Assembly (NCBI GenBank): GCA_000247545.1
Contig: CP003316.1
Coordinates: 1,087,233-1,151,232, forward strand
Length of the DNA: 64,000 nucleotides
Reading direction: 5' to 3'
From: Pyrobaculum oguniense TE7
GTDB taxonomy: Archaea > Thermoproteota > Thermoprotei > Thermoproteales > Thermoproteaceae
Shown: piece after piece, positions 51,728 through 61,433 of the stretch
Position numbering within the stretch: the stretch's first letter is position 1
How the letters are laid out: each line of letters starts with the position of its first letter
Notes under the pieces: model-generated
What the model saw: the letters and a program-made list of their open reading frames with translations, nothing else
What the model was told of the DNA's origin: nothing
Databases searched by the model: none
Made by a program: the position numbers and the translations under genes

Positions 51728-52648
51728 TTAACCGCCTTGTGACCTGGCTATCTGCTCTGCCGCTTCTCTAAGAACTTCTAGGTAGCCCTTTGAGAAGTCC
51801 GCTACTATAACCTTCGCGTTGATGCCTGCCTCCTCTGCCTTATTCTTGAACATATCAACAACACGTAGAGCCTCACCACTTACCACAGTTGCCAGCACTG
51901 GGGCTCCCTCTTTCGCGTATTGAAGCGCCTTTGCCACGTCTTCTTGTGAAGGGGGCACCCCGGGCTCTTTTATAAACACCGCGATGTCTCTGTAGCCTAG
52001 CCAGTATAATATGTACTGGGCCGCGGGGGTCAGTGCAACAGCCTTGCCGCTGAGTTTCCCGGCGTACTTGTCCTGTAGCTGCCTAAGCCCATTGACAAAT
52101 GTGGCGTTTGGAGTAAGCCCTGAGGCACTGGACACAGCGTCAATTAGCTTCAACACGTCTGGGGGGTAGAGCCCGTGGCTGTGCATATTCACGCCTCCCT
52201 GCTCTTGTCCGTAGCTGGTTAGCTTAACCTCTTTCCCGTCCCAGGTAAGGTACGTCTCGAAGTCGGGCGTCTTTATCACCTTTGCCTTTATCTCGCCCCT
52301 CTGGGCCATCTCCGCTATCTTCAGCTCAAAGGATGCGTGCATAGTATTCACCACGACGTCCTTATCTGTAAGGCTTCTTAGCAATTGAAGATCTTGGGGA
52401 GTCAGCTGGTATTCGTGGGGGTCGGAGATCCCTTTTGTCAAGAGGACGACTTCAGCCTCTGGAAATGCTTGGGCTAAAATCTTATCATATGCAGGAAAGC
52501 TGACTATAATCTTGGGCCTTGCCGGGATCTGAGAATCAACAGGCGGCTGAGTCTGTGGCTGAGATGCTAAGATGGCTACCATAGCCGCCACCGCTAACGC
52601 TACGACCAACACAGACCACAAAAGGGCCTTGCTCCACTGCATGAGCAT
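51728..52648 (-). CDS. Metal-binding substrate-binding protein (ZnuA/TroA family)
   Basis: 306 residues from ATG 52648. An N-terminal membrane anchor (ALLWSVLVVALAVAAMVAILA) and a Q/P-rich linker precede the cluster A-I metal-binding fold. Candidate ligands are His in SDPHEYQL, His in NTMHASFE and His in NMHSHGL, plus an acidic residue in VVSGEALRV. A TATA box AATTTAAAAATG (about 52661-52672) favours this start over the longer frame. Captures zinc or manganese outside the cell. No ABC permease or ATPase genes lie next to it. Confidence 0.82.
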   Translation of the reverse strand: MLMQWSKALLWSVLVVALAVAAMVAILASQPQTQPPVDSQIPARPKIIVSFPAYDKILAQAFPEAEVVLLTKGISDPHEYQLTPQDLQLLRSLTDKDVVVNTMHASFELKIAEMAQRGEIKAKVIKTPDFETYLTWDGKEVKLTSYGQEQGGVNMHSHGLYPPDVLKLIDAVSSASGLTPNATFVNGLRQLQDKYAGKLSGKAVALTPAAQYILYWLGYRDIAVFIKEPGVPPSQEDVAKALQYAKEGAPVLATVVSGEALRVVDMFKNKAEEAGINAKVIVADFSKGYLEVLREAAEQIARSQGG

Positions 52649-52973
52649 TATGGCTATGTACATTTTTAAATTTTGTGCACAACGACGGTTAATATACGCG
52701 GGACTAATTCCGACGCCGTGCACGACGTATGGATACGCCGTTTAGTATAACACAGCCTCCCACAAGGGAAGTGGGCTTGGATCACCACAAACATAGGCTT
52801 TACGACTTTACAAGGTCCGCAACTCGACAACCTCTTGATCAGCTACTCGCCTGCCCTTGGGCGCTAGCTACTGGGGCTACCCCTGTACAAAACCAGCTGG
52901 GTCTTAACTTCGTTATTGACTGGGTGGGGCAAAAAACTTAAAAACATGGGCAAGCAACTACTTGACTAAGTAG
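52649..52973. other. Intergenic stretch before tRNA-Phe
   Basis: About 325 bases between divergent znuA-like and tRNA-Phe genes. One 70-codon frame (52729-52941) has no promoter or motif. ACTTAAAAAC (about 52936-52945) is the probable tRNA promoter. Confidence 0.45.
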
Positions 52974-53048
52974 GCGGCCGTAGCTCAGCGGGAGAGCGCC
53001 CGGCTGAAGACCGGGCGGTCCCGGGTTCAAATCCCGGCGGCCGCACCA
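52974..53048 (+). tRNA. tRNA-Phe (anticodon GAA), CCA encoded
   Basis: GCGGCCG acceptor pairs with CGGCCGC; anticodon arm CCCGG-CTGAAGA-CCGGG gives anticodon GAA; T arm GGGTTCAAATCCC. Discriminator A is followed by CCA in the DNA. No intron. Its G37 is the target of wybutosine modification, whose enzyme Taw3 is encoded at 59696. Confidence 0.96.
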
Positions 53049-53149
53049 CCTTCTATCTACCCTCACTTAGAAACCTACTTCTCATATTACAGATTCTTTA
53101 CTGCACGAAAACCTCAAGCAAGTAGTTAAAGCAACTATATTGCGTTACT

Positions 53150-53300
53150 AGGACCGGGAGGCTAGGCCCATGGTCTTCTGCTGGAGGCGCGGAGGGAGGC
53201 CGGCACATCTCTCCAGCTACGAGGCGGCGTGGGTAAAGATGGTAATCGCAAGACTGCGACCAGCTAAGGATAACCCCGCCCTATAGGGCGGGGGTCAGAG
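53150..53300 (+). mobile_element. Probable 3' end remnant of an IS200/IS605 TnpB element with hairpin
   Basis: A perfect 20-base palindrome CCCCGCCCTATAGGGCGGGG (53274-53293) lies after a frame-broken stretch, in the way TnpB genes of archaeal IS605 elements end with a strong hairpin (right end/guide RNA region). No intact TnpB frame remains. The creatininase promoter begins right after the palindrome. Confidence 0.4.
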
Positions 53301-53335
53301 GCGGGTTTTTTAAATAAGTACTCTAGCTTCGTGGC

Positions 53336-54059
53336 ATGAGGTGGGCTGAACTTACTTGGCCCGAGTTTGAGAGAGTTGATAAAAAGTCGCTGTATTGCCT
53401 GTAGGTGTGATTGAGGCTCACGGCCCTCACCTGCCGCTAGGCACAGACGCCCTCATGGCTATCTACGTGGCTGAGAAAGCCGCCGAAGAGGCGGGCGTAT
53501 TGCTCCTCCCACCTATTTGGTATGGGACTACATATGTGTTGGAAAAATTCCCCGGGACCATATCGATATCCGGGGAGACGCTATATCGGTTGTACAAGGA
53601 GGTTTTTATGGAGGTTGCAAGAAACGGGGTTCGATACCTCGTAGTAGTAAACGGGCACGGGGGCAATATAGACGCTCTGAAAATGGCCACCAAGGACGTG
53701 GCGAAGTCAACAGACTTAACCATTATCTTTCAACTGGTGGATGGACCTAGCTAAAGAAACGAGGCACAAGGTGCTTGAGACCCCCGAGGGGCACGCAGCC
53801 GAGGACGAGACAAGCGAGGTCATGGCCGCCTATCCCCATTTAGTTAAGGAGATCCCCCGCGACGCCGATGAGTGGGCGGAGGCTAAATACGCCGTGTACG
53901 GCGCAAGGGTATACGCGATGATGTACAAAAAAAGCAGTACAGGGCTACCCCTCTAGGGCGTCAAGAGAAAAAGGCGAGGCTATACTGAAAGCCGCCGTGG
54001 AGGAGCTGAAATCGCTCCTAGAAGATCTAAAAAGAAGGACGTCTTGCCTGTTTCAGTAA
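53336..54059 (+). pseudogene. Creatininase-family amidohydrolase, about three frameshifts
   Basis: Start ATG 53336 follows a TATA box (TTTTTTAAATAAG, about 53307-53319): MRWAELTWPEFERVDKKS, then a frame change near 53385 into LPVGVIEAHGPHLPLGTDAL (the E-x-HGPHLP metal motif), VVVNGHGGNIDALKMA, a second change near 53730 into MDLAKETRHKVLETPEGHAAEDETS, and a third near 53935 into a helical C-terminus. Together they cover the whole family (creatininase / formamidopyrimidine hydrolase MptE- or ArfB-like). Non-functional as it stands. Confidence 0.78.
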
Positions 54060-54081
54060 AGTAAGGGATCAGCCCCCTTTC

Positions 54082-55365
54082 TTATGTAGTTATTCCGATG
54101 TTTTTCAACACGGCGTATGGCGCATGGACAGGCGTGGGCATATCCCACCAGTAGACTTGGCTTATCTCTTTCGAGAGAACGGCAATGTTCTTCACCACGT
54201 TTTCAAGAGTGTCCGCTATTCTTACGAACTTCACAAAGGCCACGGGCTTGCCGTCTTTTATCTCCAGCAGCACGTCTCGGCCGACGGTGGAGAACTGCCC
54301 CGTCTTCACGTTCTGGAAGCGGGTGTACCAGTTGTTGTGTATGTAGTAGCCGTTTTTCAGCTCTCTGAAAAGCTCCTCTGCGTCTGCCGGGCCGTCAGCC
54401 GGGGCGATATATATGTGGCCGGGGCTTGGCATTGCCCAGTTCCGTAAGGCGTGTCCCGTTGGCTCCATCCCAAGCGCATGCGCCGTCCTTCTAGTGTGTA
54501 GAACGCCGGCGAAGATGCCCTTTCGGTATATTTCAATGGGACGTGTGGGCACCCCCTCGAGATCGAAGGGCGTGAAGCCATAGGCGGCTTTATCGGAAGT
54601 AATATCTAACACGGTGAGGATGGGAGAGGCCACCTCTTTCCCCAAGTCGTCCTTTGTATAACGTGAGGAGCCGGCCAGTATTTCGGAGCCCGACGCCCAG
54701 CTAGACGCCAACTCGCCTATGAGGTGGCCGAAGACTAGCGGAGACAGCAACACGTCTGCTCTGCGAGGCTCAATTTTAACCTGAGGAAGTCCCTTGGCCG
54801 CGTGGAGGATTTGGGCATTGCGTTTTCCAACCTCCTCAGCCTTTATGTCTGCCAACTTCCTCCCCGCCGAGGTGCTCGTCGCCGAGAGGTCGCCGATGAA
54901 CGATCTCATGGCTAAGTACACCCTGTTTGCGGAATAACTCCCCGATCTCCCTGCTGTATCTCGGTACTCTACCACGATGTAGGTCATGTGGACAACGCCG
55001 GCGCTACGCTCCACGCCCTCAGCTGCGTCTATAGCGGCTTTTACCAGATCTGGAATTTTTTCAAAACCCTCTGCAGGCTCGCTGTAGTTCGCCGGTTGCG
55101 GCCCTCCCAGCGGCACGTAGAGCGGATCCTCCGGCACCATGACCAGCCTCTTCGCCGCCTCTTCGATCTTATCCAGCGTGGGCGGGCCGGTCATCCCAAC
55201 AAAGGCGGCTCTTTTGCCCTTTGCCAAATAAAGGTATGTGGCCTCTTCTGACCAATGCTTGAACACTGTAATCTCGTCGTTGGCAAAGCGGGCCATGTAA
55301 TGCTCAGCCTTCGTCTTCACAACAGCCGCCTCGTCTACGAGACCGGTTAGTATCTTGAATATCAT
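54082..55365 (-). CDS. pmbA: TldE/PmbA-family metallopeptidase subunit
   Basis: 427 residues from ATG 55365, which overlaps the tldD stop. It shows the U62 family's inactive-subunit pattern (no HExxxH), with FDLEGVPTRPIEIYRKGIFAGVLHTRRTA and TGHALRNW, GVLHTRRTAHALG blocks. TldD/TldE form a heterodimeric zinc protease that degrades unfolded or short peptides. The longer frame to 55449 overlaps tldD and is unlikely. Confidence 0.85.
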   Translation of the reverse strand: MIFKILTGLVDEAAVVKTKAEHYMARFANDEITVFKHWSEEATYLYLAKGKRAAFVGMTGPPTLDKIEEAAKRLVMVPEDPLYVPLGGPQPANYSEPAEGFEKIPDLVKAAIDAAEGVERSAGVVHMTYIVVEYRDTAGRSGSYSANRVYLAMRSFIGDLSATSTSAGRKLADIKAEEVGKRNAQILHAAKGLPQVKIEPRRADVLLSPLVFGHLIGELASSWASGSEILAGSSRYTKDDLGKEVASPILTVLDITSDKAAYGFTPFDLEGVPTRPIEIYRKGIFAGVLHTRRTAHALGMEPTGHALRNWAMPSPGHIYIAPADGPADAEELFRELKNGYYIHNNWYTRFQNVKTGQFSTVGRDVLLEIKDGKPVAFVKFVRIADTLENVVKNIAVLSKEISQVYWWDMPTPVHAPYAVLKNIGITT

Positions 55366-56738
55366 GGTACCACTTTTAGGTTTCTGCTTCTGAAAGTAGG
55401 TCCTCCCATCGTCACCGGCACGCCTTGCGATGGGTTTCCCTTGCCGCATGTACCCACGTATAGCTTGAAGTCGCGTCCCACCGCGTCAACATTCCCCCAC
55501 AGCTCAGGCGTCTCCACTTCTATAAAACCCCTAATGGGGTGTTTCAACTCCCCATTTTCTATTAGGTATCCTTCGAGTATTCCGTACCGCCCGGAGTATC
55601 GCGTGTCGTTGATATTCCACTCGGTATACGACACCACGTAGACTCCACGTCTTGTATCCTTTATTATCTCGTCGGGCTTCCAGTCGCCAGGTTCTAGGTA
55701 AGTGTTGGACATCCTCGGGATTGGCTCACGGCTGTAGAGAGAGGCCCTCGCTCCGCCGTTGCTGTGGACGCCTATAACAGCGGCGTATTGCCTATTCGTA
55801 ATAAACTCTGTAGCCACGCCGTTGCGCACCAGCTGCTTCGGCCTCGCCACGACGCCTTCGTCATCTACGAGGTAGAAGCCATAGGTTCCTGGAACTGCTG
55901 GGTAGTCCGTAATGTTTACGTATTCGCTTCCTATTCTGATCCTGAGGTTGCCTGGCCTTATATATGATTCGCCTGCCTCAGCCCCCTCTCTTCCGTATAT
56001 CCGGTCGAGCTCGAAGGGGTGGCCTATAGATTCGTGTACTAATATGCCCGTCATCTCTGGGGCGAACACCACGTCGTATCTCCCCGGCGATATGGGCTTC
56101 GCCTTCTCGAGGAGAAGAGACAGCTTTTTTGATTCCTCCTCCACAACTTTCTCAGCCCCCTCCACAGAGTCGCGGCTCGTTCCGCCGAAGAAGAGGTCTC
56201 GTTGCAGACTTCCTAGAGAAGGCTCGTGGCGTATCAGCATAGCGTAAATATAGATCCTTGGTATTTTGCTAAACACATCTGCGCCGTCGCTTGTGACCAC
56301 TCTCTTCTCAGTAGTCCAAACGTTGGCCACGAGCCTCCTGACGTTTACCATTTTGTCTACGCTTTCGTCCAGCACCTTTAACAAATCCACAGGTTCTAGG
56401 TCTATTGCAGGCACAGTGTAGCTGAAATTTGCCATGTGCTCCTCGCTAAGCGTCACAGGGCTTTTCCTCAACTTACCCGCGGCCTTTGCAAGCCTGACCG
56501 CTTGCTCCACCGCGTTTAAAACCTCTTCGAGACTGATGTTTGTGGTCGATGCGAATCCCATCCCGCCCCCCGCCACGGCCCTCACTGCTATCCCCTCTGA
56601 GAAGTACGTCGTGGAGAACTCCAGTTGCCCGTTTCGCAACCCGGCGGCGGTTCCCGCGTCCCTCTGCCACCTCACCTCCACGTAGGAAGCGCCAAGGGCC
56701 AAGCCGTAGTCTAGGGCTTTATAAATAAGCGTTTCCAT
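55362..56738 (-). CDS. tldD: TldD-family zinc metallopeptidase subunit
   Basis: 458 residues. The zinc motif HESIGHPFELD (HExxxH) is present in the middle, and the cysteine block VGTCGKGNPSQGVPVTMGGP near the end supplies the further ligand. It is the catalytic partner of the TldE-type protein encoded immediately downstream with a 4-base overlap. Full length. Confidence 0.9.
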   Translation of the reverse strand: METLIYKALDYGLALGASYVEVRWQRDAGTAAGLRNGQLEFSTTYFSEGIAVRAVAGGGMGFASTTNISLEEVLNAVEQAVRLAKAAGKLRKSPVTLSEEHMANFSYTVPAIDLEPVDLLKVLDESVDKMVNVRRLVANVWTTEKRVVTSDGADVFSKIPRIYIYAMLIRHEPSLGSLQRDLFFGGTSRDSVEGAEKVVEEESKKLSLLLEKAKPISPGRYDVVFAPEMTGILVHESIGHPFELDRIYGREGAEAGESYIRPGNLRIRIGSEYVNITDYPAVPGTYGFYLVDDEGVVARPKQLVRNGVATEFITNRQYAAVIGVHSNGGARASLYSREPIPRMSNTYLEPGDWKPDEIIKDTRRGVYVVSYTEWNINDTRYSGRYGILEGYLIENGELKHPIRGFIEVETPELWGNVDAVGRDFKLYVGTCGKGNPSQGVPVTMGGPTFRSRNLKVVP

Positions 56739-56828
56739 GGATATGAGGGTTTTTGTTTTAATAACAGTTACGCAGTAGGTCGCAGAATTTAAATAACTAA
56801 AAAAATATATAGTTGATTAATTTTGTAT

Positions 56829-57659
56829 ATGATGAAGTGCGCGAAAAATGCGGGGTGCGTCTCTGAGCTGGCCCTTGGCACATTCGGTGTCGGCGGCGAT
56901 TTCTGGACTGCAGATACTTCCAGAGATTACCAATGGATCCAGGCGCTGCGCAAGGGTTTTGAGCTGGGCATTAAACTAGTGGACACGTCCGAGCTGTATG
57001 GGCGGGGGCATGCAGAGGAATTGGTGAGAATAGCCGCCTCCGACATAGACGACGTGCTCGTTATTACGAAGATTCATCCATCGGCGGCTACTGAGGACGA
57101 GGTGGCTAAGAGAGTAGCCGCCTCTGCAGAGAGGCTTGGCCGCACGCCGTGGGGAGTAGCGTTGCACTGGATGCCCATAAGGGGACACATATGCGATGTG
57201 GTTAGGGCCCTCGAGGCGGTTGTGGAGAGGGGCTTAGCCGAGCGTTACGGCCTAAGCAACGTCACAGCGTCGCAACTCCAACAAGCCTTGACCTGCTTCA
57301 AGAGGCACCCACCTGCCTTTGTGGAGAACAAGTACAGTCTGCTATACAGGAGAGATGAGCTAGACGTTTTGCCGCTGGCTCAAAGGGAGGGTTTGATCTA
57401 CCTCGCCTACTCGCCGCTGGAAAGGGGCGCCCTTGCATTGGATCCCTTCCTCAGCCAAATCGCGTCGAAGTATGGAAAAACCGCGGCTCAAATAGCACTG
57501 GCGTGGTACGTCAAAATACCTGGACTAGTCCCAGTAGTCAAGGCAGCGAGAGTAGAGCACGTTTTAGAGAACGCCGAGGCCCTAAGGATAAGGCTTAGCG
57601 ACACAGACTGGGAGGCAATCGATAGACAATTCTACACTTACCGCCACGAAACGCGTTAG
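56829..57659 (+). CDS. Aldo-keto reductase (divergent)
   Basis: 276 residues from ATG 56829 (or 56832), about 25 bases after AAAAAATATATAG. AKR blocks: VDTSELYGRGHAEELV (Asp, Tyr), VITKIHP (Lys), VALHWMP (His) and VPVVKAARVEHVLENA. It is shorter than the usual 310-330 because loops are trimmed. Starts with two cysteines near the N-terminus. Substrate unknown. Confidence 0.85.
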   Translation: MMKCAKNAGCVSELALGTFGVGGDFWTADTSRDYQWIQALRKGFELGIKLVDTSELYGRGHAEELVRIAASDIDDVLVITKIHPSAATEDEVAKRVAASAERLGRTPWGVALHWMPIRGHICDVVRALEAVVERGLAERYGLSNVTASQLQQALTCFKRHPPAFVENKYSLLYRRDELDVLPLAQREGLIYLAYSPLERGALALDPFLSQIASKYGKTAAQIALAWYVKIPGLVPVVKAARVEHVLENAEALRIRLSDTDWEAIDRQFYTYRHETR

Positions 57660-57785
57660 ACAACTATAGGCCACAACGCATCAAATGGTTTTTCGCAAAC
57701 GTCATGGAGGGGGCTATGTCCATAAGTCGACTTATCTAGCGCCACCGCATAGCCGAACCTTTTTTATGGACGATCTACAAACTTC

Positions 57786-58736
57786 GTGGTTGTTTGGCAC
57801 GTCATAGGGAAGTCGGAACCTCTGGCTTTCTACAAAGCAACTGTTGATCTCGTAAAGTCCACCCAGATGGCGCTTTTCATGTCCGCGTTCTTTTTCTTAG
57901 CCGGAGTGGCAGTGCCTTCAAATATTCACGGGTATCTCATGACGCTTGGCCTACTTTCGTTCTACCACGCAGTTATGTACGTCCAGCTGCCAGGATTTAT
58001 CAACGCCATGCCGCACAGAGCGGCTACATGGGGGCTCTCCACCTCCTTCATCGTAGGTGCGGTTGGGTTTTTCGCGGTGGGCTACGCCGCCTTTCTGCCA
58101 TACGCCGTGTTGCACGCCTTTATTTACTATAGAGGGCTTAGGGGCGCCCCCACCTACTACCCCAACTGGGTCACGGTAACCGGCTTGTTGTTGTTGCCGC
58201 TCTCTGCAAACCACCTAGAAGCTATATTCAGCTTCCCCTTGGCGTCGGTCTACTCGCTTCTGTACCGAATAGACTCCTCCCGTGCCAGGAGGAAATTCAC
58301 AGCGAGAAACGCGGCGGTACTCACAGCGCTTTACGCCGCCGCTTTTATTGGCGTAAAGCTGGGGTATTTGTGGGCTATGCTGGCGCCTTCACTGTTTCTC
58401 ACGTTGGCCGCCCCTCCCAAGGTAAACGACAAATACGGCGCCGGTTCGTTTTTCTTCCGGTGGGCCGTCGCCTTAGCCCCATTCGGCCACCACTTCGCCT
58501 ACACGGCATTCGCCGTGATTATGTCTGTGCTTTGCGTGCCATATTTCATCGGCGCAATACTCTTCAGACAGATACCGACCTACGGAATTGAGCTAATCGC
58601 CACGGCCGCCCTTGCATATGTGAGCAGAATTCTCGGAGCCCTGCCCGTTTCGGCGCTGGCAGTCGTCGCGTTGGTGATATACACGGCTGTAAGAACTTTC
58701 AGGGAAAAGTACTATCCGCCGACCCCGCCGTCGTAG
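57786..58736 (+). CDS. Multi-pass membrane protein of unknown function
   Basis: 316 residues with about nine hydrophobic segments. GTG 57786 is 25 bases after CTTTTTTATGG (about 57758-57768). Notable histidine/tyrosine-rich loops (SFYHAVMYVQLPGF, LHAFIYYRGLRGAP, GHHFAYTAF) might bind a cofactor or metal. I do not recognise the family. It stands alone between the AKR and the aldolase. Confidence 0.7.
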   Translation: MVVWHVIGKSEPLAFYKATVDLVKSTQMALFMSAFFFLAGVAVPSNIHGYLMTLGLLSFYHAVMYVQLPGFINAMPHRAATWGLSTSFIVGAVGFFAVGYAAFLPYAVLHAFIYYRGLRGAPTYYPNWVTVTGLLLLPLSANHLEAIFSFPLASVYSLLYRIDSSRARRKFTARNAAVLTALYAAAFIGVKLGYLWAMLAPSLFLTLAAPPKVNDKYGAGSFFFRWAVALAPFGHHFAYTAFAVIMSVLCVPYFIGAILFRQIPTYGIELIATAALAYVSRILGALPVSALAVVALVIYTAVRTFREKYYPPTPPS

Positions 58737-58781
58737 AGATAGGGGAAATAGAATTATAAAATAGGAACGTCTTTTTCTTCC

Positions 58782-59687
58782 ATGAAACTAGAAGGGGTCA
58801 TCGCGGCTACCGTAACTCCCTTTACAAAAGACGGGGTCAACTACGAGGGGCTCAGACTCCTCTTGTCTAGGATAGTCGAGGCGGGCTACCACGGGGTTTT
58901 CCCCACATCCTCCACCGGCGAGGTGACTAAGCTCACGCCGGAGGAAAGGGTAAAAGTTATGGAGGTGGCCAAGGAGGTGGCGGGTGGGAAGGCCCTAGTC
59001 GTCGCGGGGACTGGGACAGGCGATCATCTATCTACAATCGATATGGTCAGGAGGTACAAGGACGTGGGGGTGGACGTCGTCCTCATCACCCCGCCGTACT
59101 ACATACAGTACGACTGGGCCGCCATATACGCCTTCTACAAGAAAGTCCTCGACAAAACGGATGTCCCCGTTATCCTCTACACAATCCCCCTAGCCACGGG
59201 GTACAACATCCCCGTCGAGGTGTTCGAGCTTGTGGCCAGCGAGTACAGCCAAGTCGTCGGAGTGAAGGACAGCTCTGGCGACTTCCGCTACCACCTCGAC
59301 CTCATCCACCTCCTCGGGAGGCGGCTGTCTGTGCTCCAGGGGCTGGACATGCTCTTCGTGCCCTCACTCATAATGGGCGCCCACGGCGGCATCCTTGCGG
59401 GGCCCAACTTCTTAGGCAAAACAACGCTGGAGCAGTACCGCCTCGTTAAGGAGGGGAGGGTAGCCGAGGCCGTGGCCCTCCACAACAAGCTTATGCCCCT
59501 ATGGCGCTTCATGGGCGGTTGCGGCTTGGTGGGGAAGCTAGGAGGCAAGTGGCCCACGCTGTACAAGCTCGCAACCCAGCTCGTCCACGGCATAGACATG
59601 GGGCCGCCGAGGGAGCCCCTTCCGCCGGTGGAGGATAAGGACAGGAAAGAGCTGGAAAAAATCTTGAAGGAGCTCGTCCTAGTATAG
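58782..59687 (+). CDS. DapA/NAL-superfamily class I aldolase
   Basis: 301 residues. The Schiff-base lysine is in VVGVKDSSGDF and the proton-relay tyrosine in ILYTIPLATGYNIP; GTGTGDHLSTID and FPTSSTGEVTKLT complete the family pattern. The tyrosine segment differs from the NVPGRT of true dihydrodipicolinate synthases, so a 2-keto-3-deoxygluconate-type or other pyruvate aldolase is likelier. The next gene starts 8 bases downstream. Confidence 0.82.
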   Translation: MKLEGVIAATVTPFTKDGVNYEGLRLLLSRIVEAGYHGVFPTSSTGEVTKLTPEERVKVMEVAKEVAGGKALVVAGTGTGDHLSTIDMVRRYKDVGVDVVLITPPYYIQYDWAAIYAFYKKVLDKTDVPVILYTIPLATGYNIPVEVFELVASEYSQVVGVKDSSGDFRYHLDLIHLLGRRLSVLQGLDMLFVPSLIMGAHGGILAGPNFLGKTTLEQYRLVKEGRVAEAVALHNKLMPLWRFMGGCGLVGKLGGKWPTLYKLATQLVHGIDMGPPREPLPPVEDKDRKELEKILKELVLV

Positions 59688-59695
59688 GGTCTCAC

Positions 59696-60346
59696 GTGGG
59701 CGTAGTAAATAGACGGGTTTTCGAGGCTAGGAAAAAGGCCTTTGTGGAGAGGTTGGAGAGGGAGGCTCTGCAAGACAGGGTAGACGGCGATATCCTCCCC
59801 CTCCTCAGGTTGCTAAACACTCATCCGGACATCTACACCACGTCCTCCTGTAGCGGCAGGATTATGGTGGCGGAGGCAGTTAGGCCTAGCTATAGCAAGG
59901 GGAGGGGCTTCCGCCCAGTGGCTAAGTGGCACCACCCAGTCCCCCCTGAGCTGGTAGCACACGCAGTGGAGGGCCTCGACAACGCGTGGCTAATGGTGAG
60001 GGGGGCTATCCTACACGTCGCCGCCGCCGACGCGAAGACGGCGTACAGGCTCGTGGAGATAGGGCGGGAGACGGGCCACAAGCACAGCGGCATAATTGCC
60101 ATGAACAGAGGGGGCATCTTCGTGGAGATCCTGGGCGAGGAGAGGCTGGACATCCCGCTGAAGAGGGGCGGGAACCCCCTCGCCGACTTAAAGGCGGCTG
60201 TGGAGGAGGCGAACAAGGTCTTGGCACTGGCCAAGCTTCGCCTCTACTGGCTGGCCGCCAGACTTGAGGCTGAACTGTTCGGCGTAGAGGGGCCCACCAG
60301 CGAGGAGATCAGGCGCACCATCCGCGACTTTCTGCGCTGTCTTTAA
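59696..60346 (+). CDS. taw3: tRNA-Phe wybutosine-pathway N4-methyltransferase Taw3
   Basis: 216 residues. TYW3/Taw3 signature TSSCSGRIMV, then AKWHHPVP, RGAILHVAAAD, GHKHSGIIAM and VEILGEERLDIPL. The enzyme methylates N4 of the wyosine precursor at position 37 of tRNA-Phe, encoded at 52974. GTG 59696 follows the aldolase stop closely. Full length. Confidence 0.88.
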   Translation: MGVVNRRVFEARKKAFVERLEREALQDRVDGDILPLLRLLNTHPDIYTTSSCSGRIMVAEAVRPSYSKGRGFRPVAKWHHPVPPELVAHAVEGLDNAWLMVRGAILHVAAADAKTAYRLVEIGRETGHKHSGIIAMNRGGIFVEILGEERLDIPLKRGGNPLADLKAAVEEANKVLALAKLRLYWLAARLEAELFGVEGPTSEEIRRTIRDFLRCL

Positions 60347-60391
60347 CACGTCGCTACGCAAGATTTTTTAAATTGGATGTACGGCGTGGCC

Positions 60392-60628
60392 ATGGCGAGA
60401 GCGAAGACCGCAACTTCAACCTCCGACCCAAGGAGGGTCCTCCTTCTGAAATTACTAGAAGAAAAGGGAATGCTTACCCAGGGACAGCTGGCGAAACTTA
60501 CAGGTTTCAGCTGGGGGCAACTACAGTGGCACCTCTACGTCCTCGAACGCGAAGGAAGAGTAAAACGGGTTGTTAAAGACGGCGTTGTCTACTACGTCCC
60601 GGCGATTAGCCAATTTTTACTAGAGTAA
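60392..60628 (+). CDS. Small winged-helix DNA-binding protein
   Basis: 78 residues from ATG 60392, about 25 bases after TTTTTTAAATTGG. RRVLLLKLLEEKGMLTQGQLAKLTGFSWGQLQWHLYVLEREGRVKR is a MarR/ArsR-type winged helix with the recognition helix around SWGQLQWHLY and a wing VVKDGVVYYV. A likely local regulator; target unknown. Its end overlaps the convergent secreted-protein gene by 23 bases. Confidence 0.75.
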   Translation: MARAKTATSTSDPRRVLLLKLLEEKGMLTQGQLAKLTGFSWGQLQWHLYVLEREGRVKRVVKDGVVYYVPAISQFLLE

Positions 60629-61433
60629 TGTTAAGCGGATCGAAAACCACGGCCTTGTTTAACAGCTCTATCTCTATTCTTGCGCCGCCTTCGCCTACGG
60701 TGATCTCGGGCGGGGCCTTCACCTCCGGCGGCGTTGATACTCTATACTGGCCTTTTTCTAGTTGCGGGATTGCGATGGTGTAGGTTTTGCCTGCTGGGAG
60801 GAGGCCGAGCCGGCCCGGAGCCGGCGGTGATGGAAGTGTGGTGTTGCCTAGCTTCACCACGATTTTCTTAATGCACGACACATACGTCGTCGTGGTTATT
60901 CCGTACGTCTCGTCTAGGTACTTCACCCCGGTGATGTTAAGCGGCTTGTCGCTCGTAATTTCTAGGTAGATGTTGAGGAGGCCGAGCCTACGCGTGACGT
61001 TGAAATCGAAAGGCTTGAAGTAGTCTCTTTCAATAGAGAGGATAGACGCCGCATTCATTTGTACTGTGCCGTTGGGGGTCACTGCGCTGAAGGCGTAGTG
61101 GCCTGCTGGGTCCTCCTCCCTAGCTCTATCCAGCGTCACGTTGAAGTAGTATAAGTAGTAGCTGCCCAACCCGGCGCATTTAGAGACGTCTGCTGGTAGC
61201 ACATAAACAGCAACGCTTACCACGCTAGACTGCCTCGGCGGCATCTGAGTGGTGGTAGGGCTTTGCGCCGTCTGGGTAGGCGTCGTGGCCGAGGTGGGCG
61301 TAGTCGCTGTGACAGATGTCGGTGTTGGGCTTGGCGCAGAGAGGTGGCTGTATAATACGTATATCAGCAGAGCCCCCGCCGTTATTACAAGGGCCAGGGC
61401 TATTATTATTATGTAGTTCACTATCGAGGTCAT
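60606..61433 (-). CDS. Membrane-anchored extracytoplasmic protein
   Basis: 275 residues: an N-terminal transmembrane anchor ([22 protein letters not shown]), a Thr/Pro-rich stalk (residues 33-70, many TTP/TPT repeats, probably glycosylated) and a beta-rich outer domain with several N-x-T sites. Two cysteines may pair. It overlaps the surE stop (ATGA) and is therefore co-expressed with surE. No family recognised. Confidence 0.65.
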   Translation of the reverse strand: MTSIVNYIIIIALALVITAGALLIYVLYSHLSAPSPTPTSVTATTPTSATTPTQTAQSPTTTQMPPRQSSVVSVAVYVLPADVSKCAGLGSYYLYYFNVTLDRAREEDPAGHYAFSAVTPNGTVQMNAASILSIERDYFKPFDFNVTRRLGLLNIYLEITSDKPLNITGVKYLDETYGITTTTYVSCIKKIVVKLGNTTLPSPPAPGRLGLLPAGKTYTIAIPQLEKGQYRVSTPPEVKAPPEITVGEGGARIEIELLNKAVVFDPLNITLVKIG

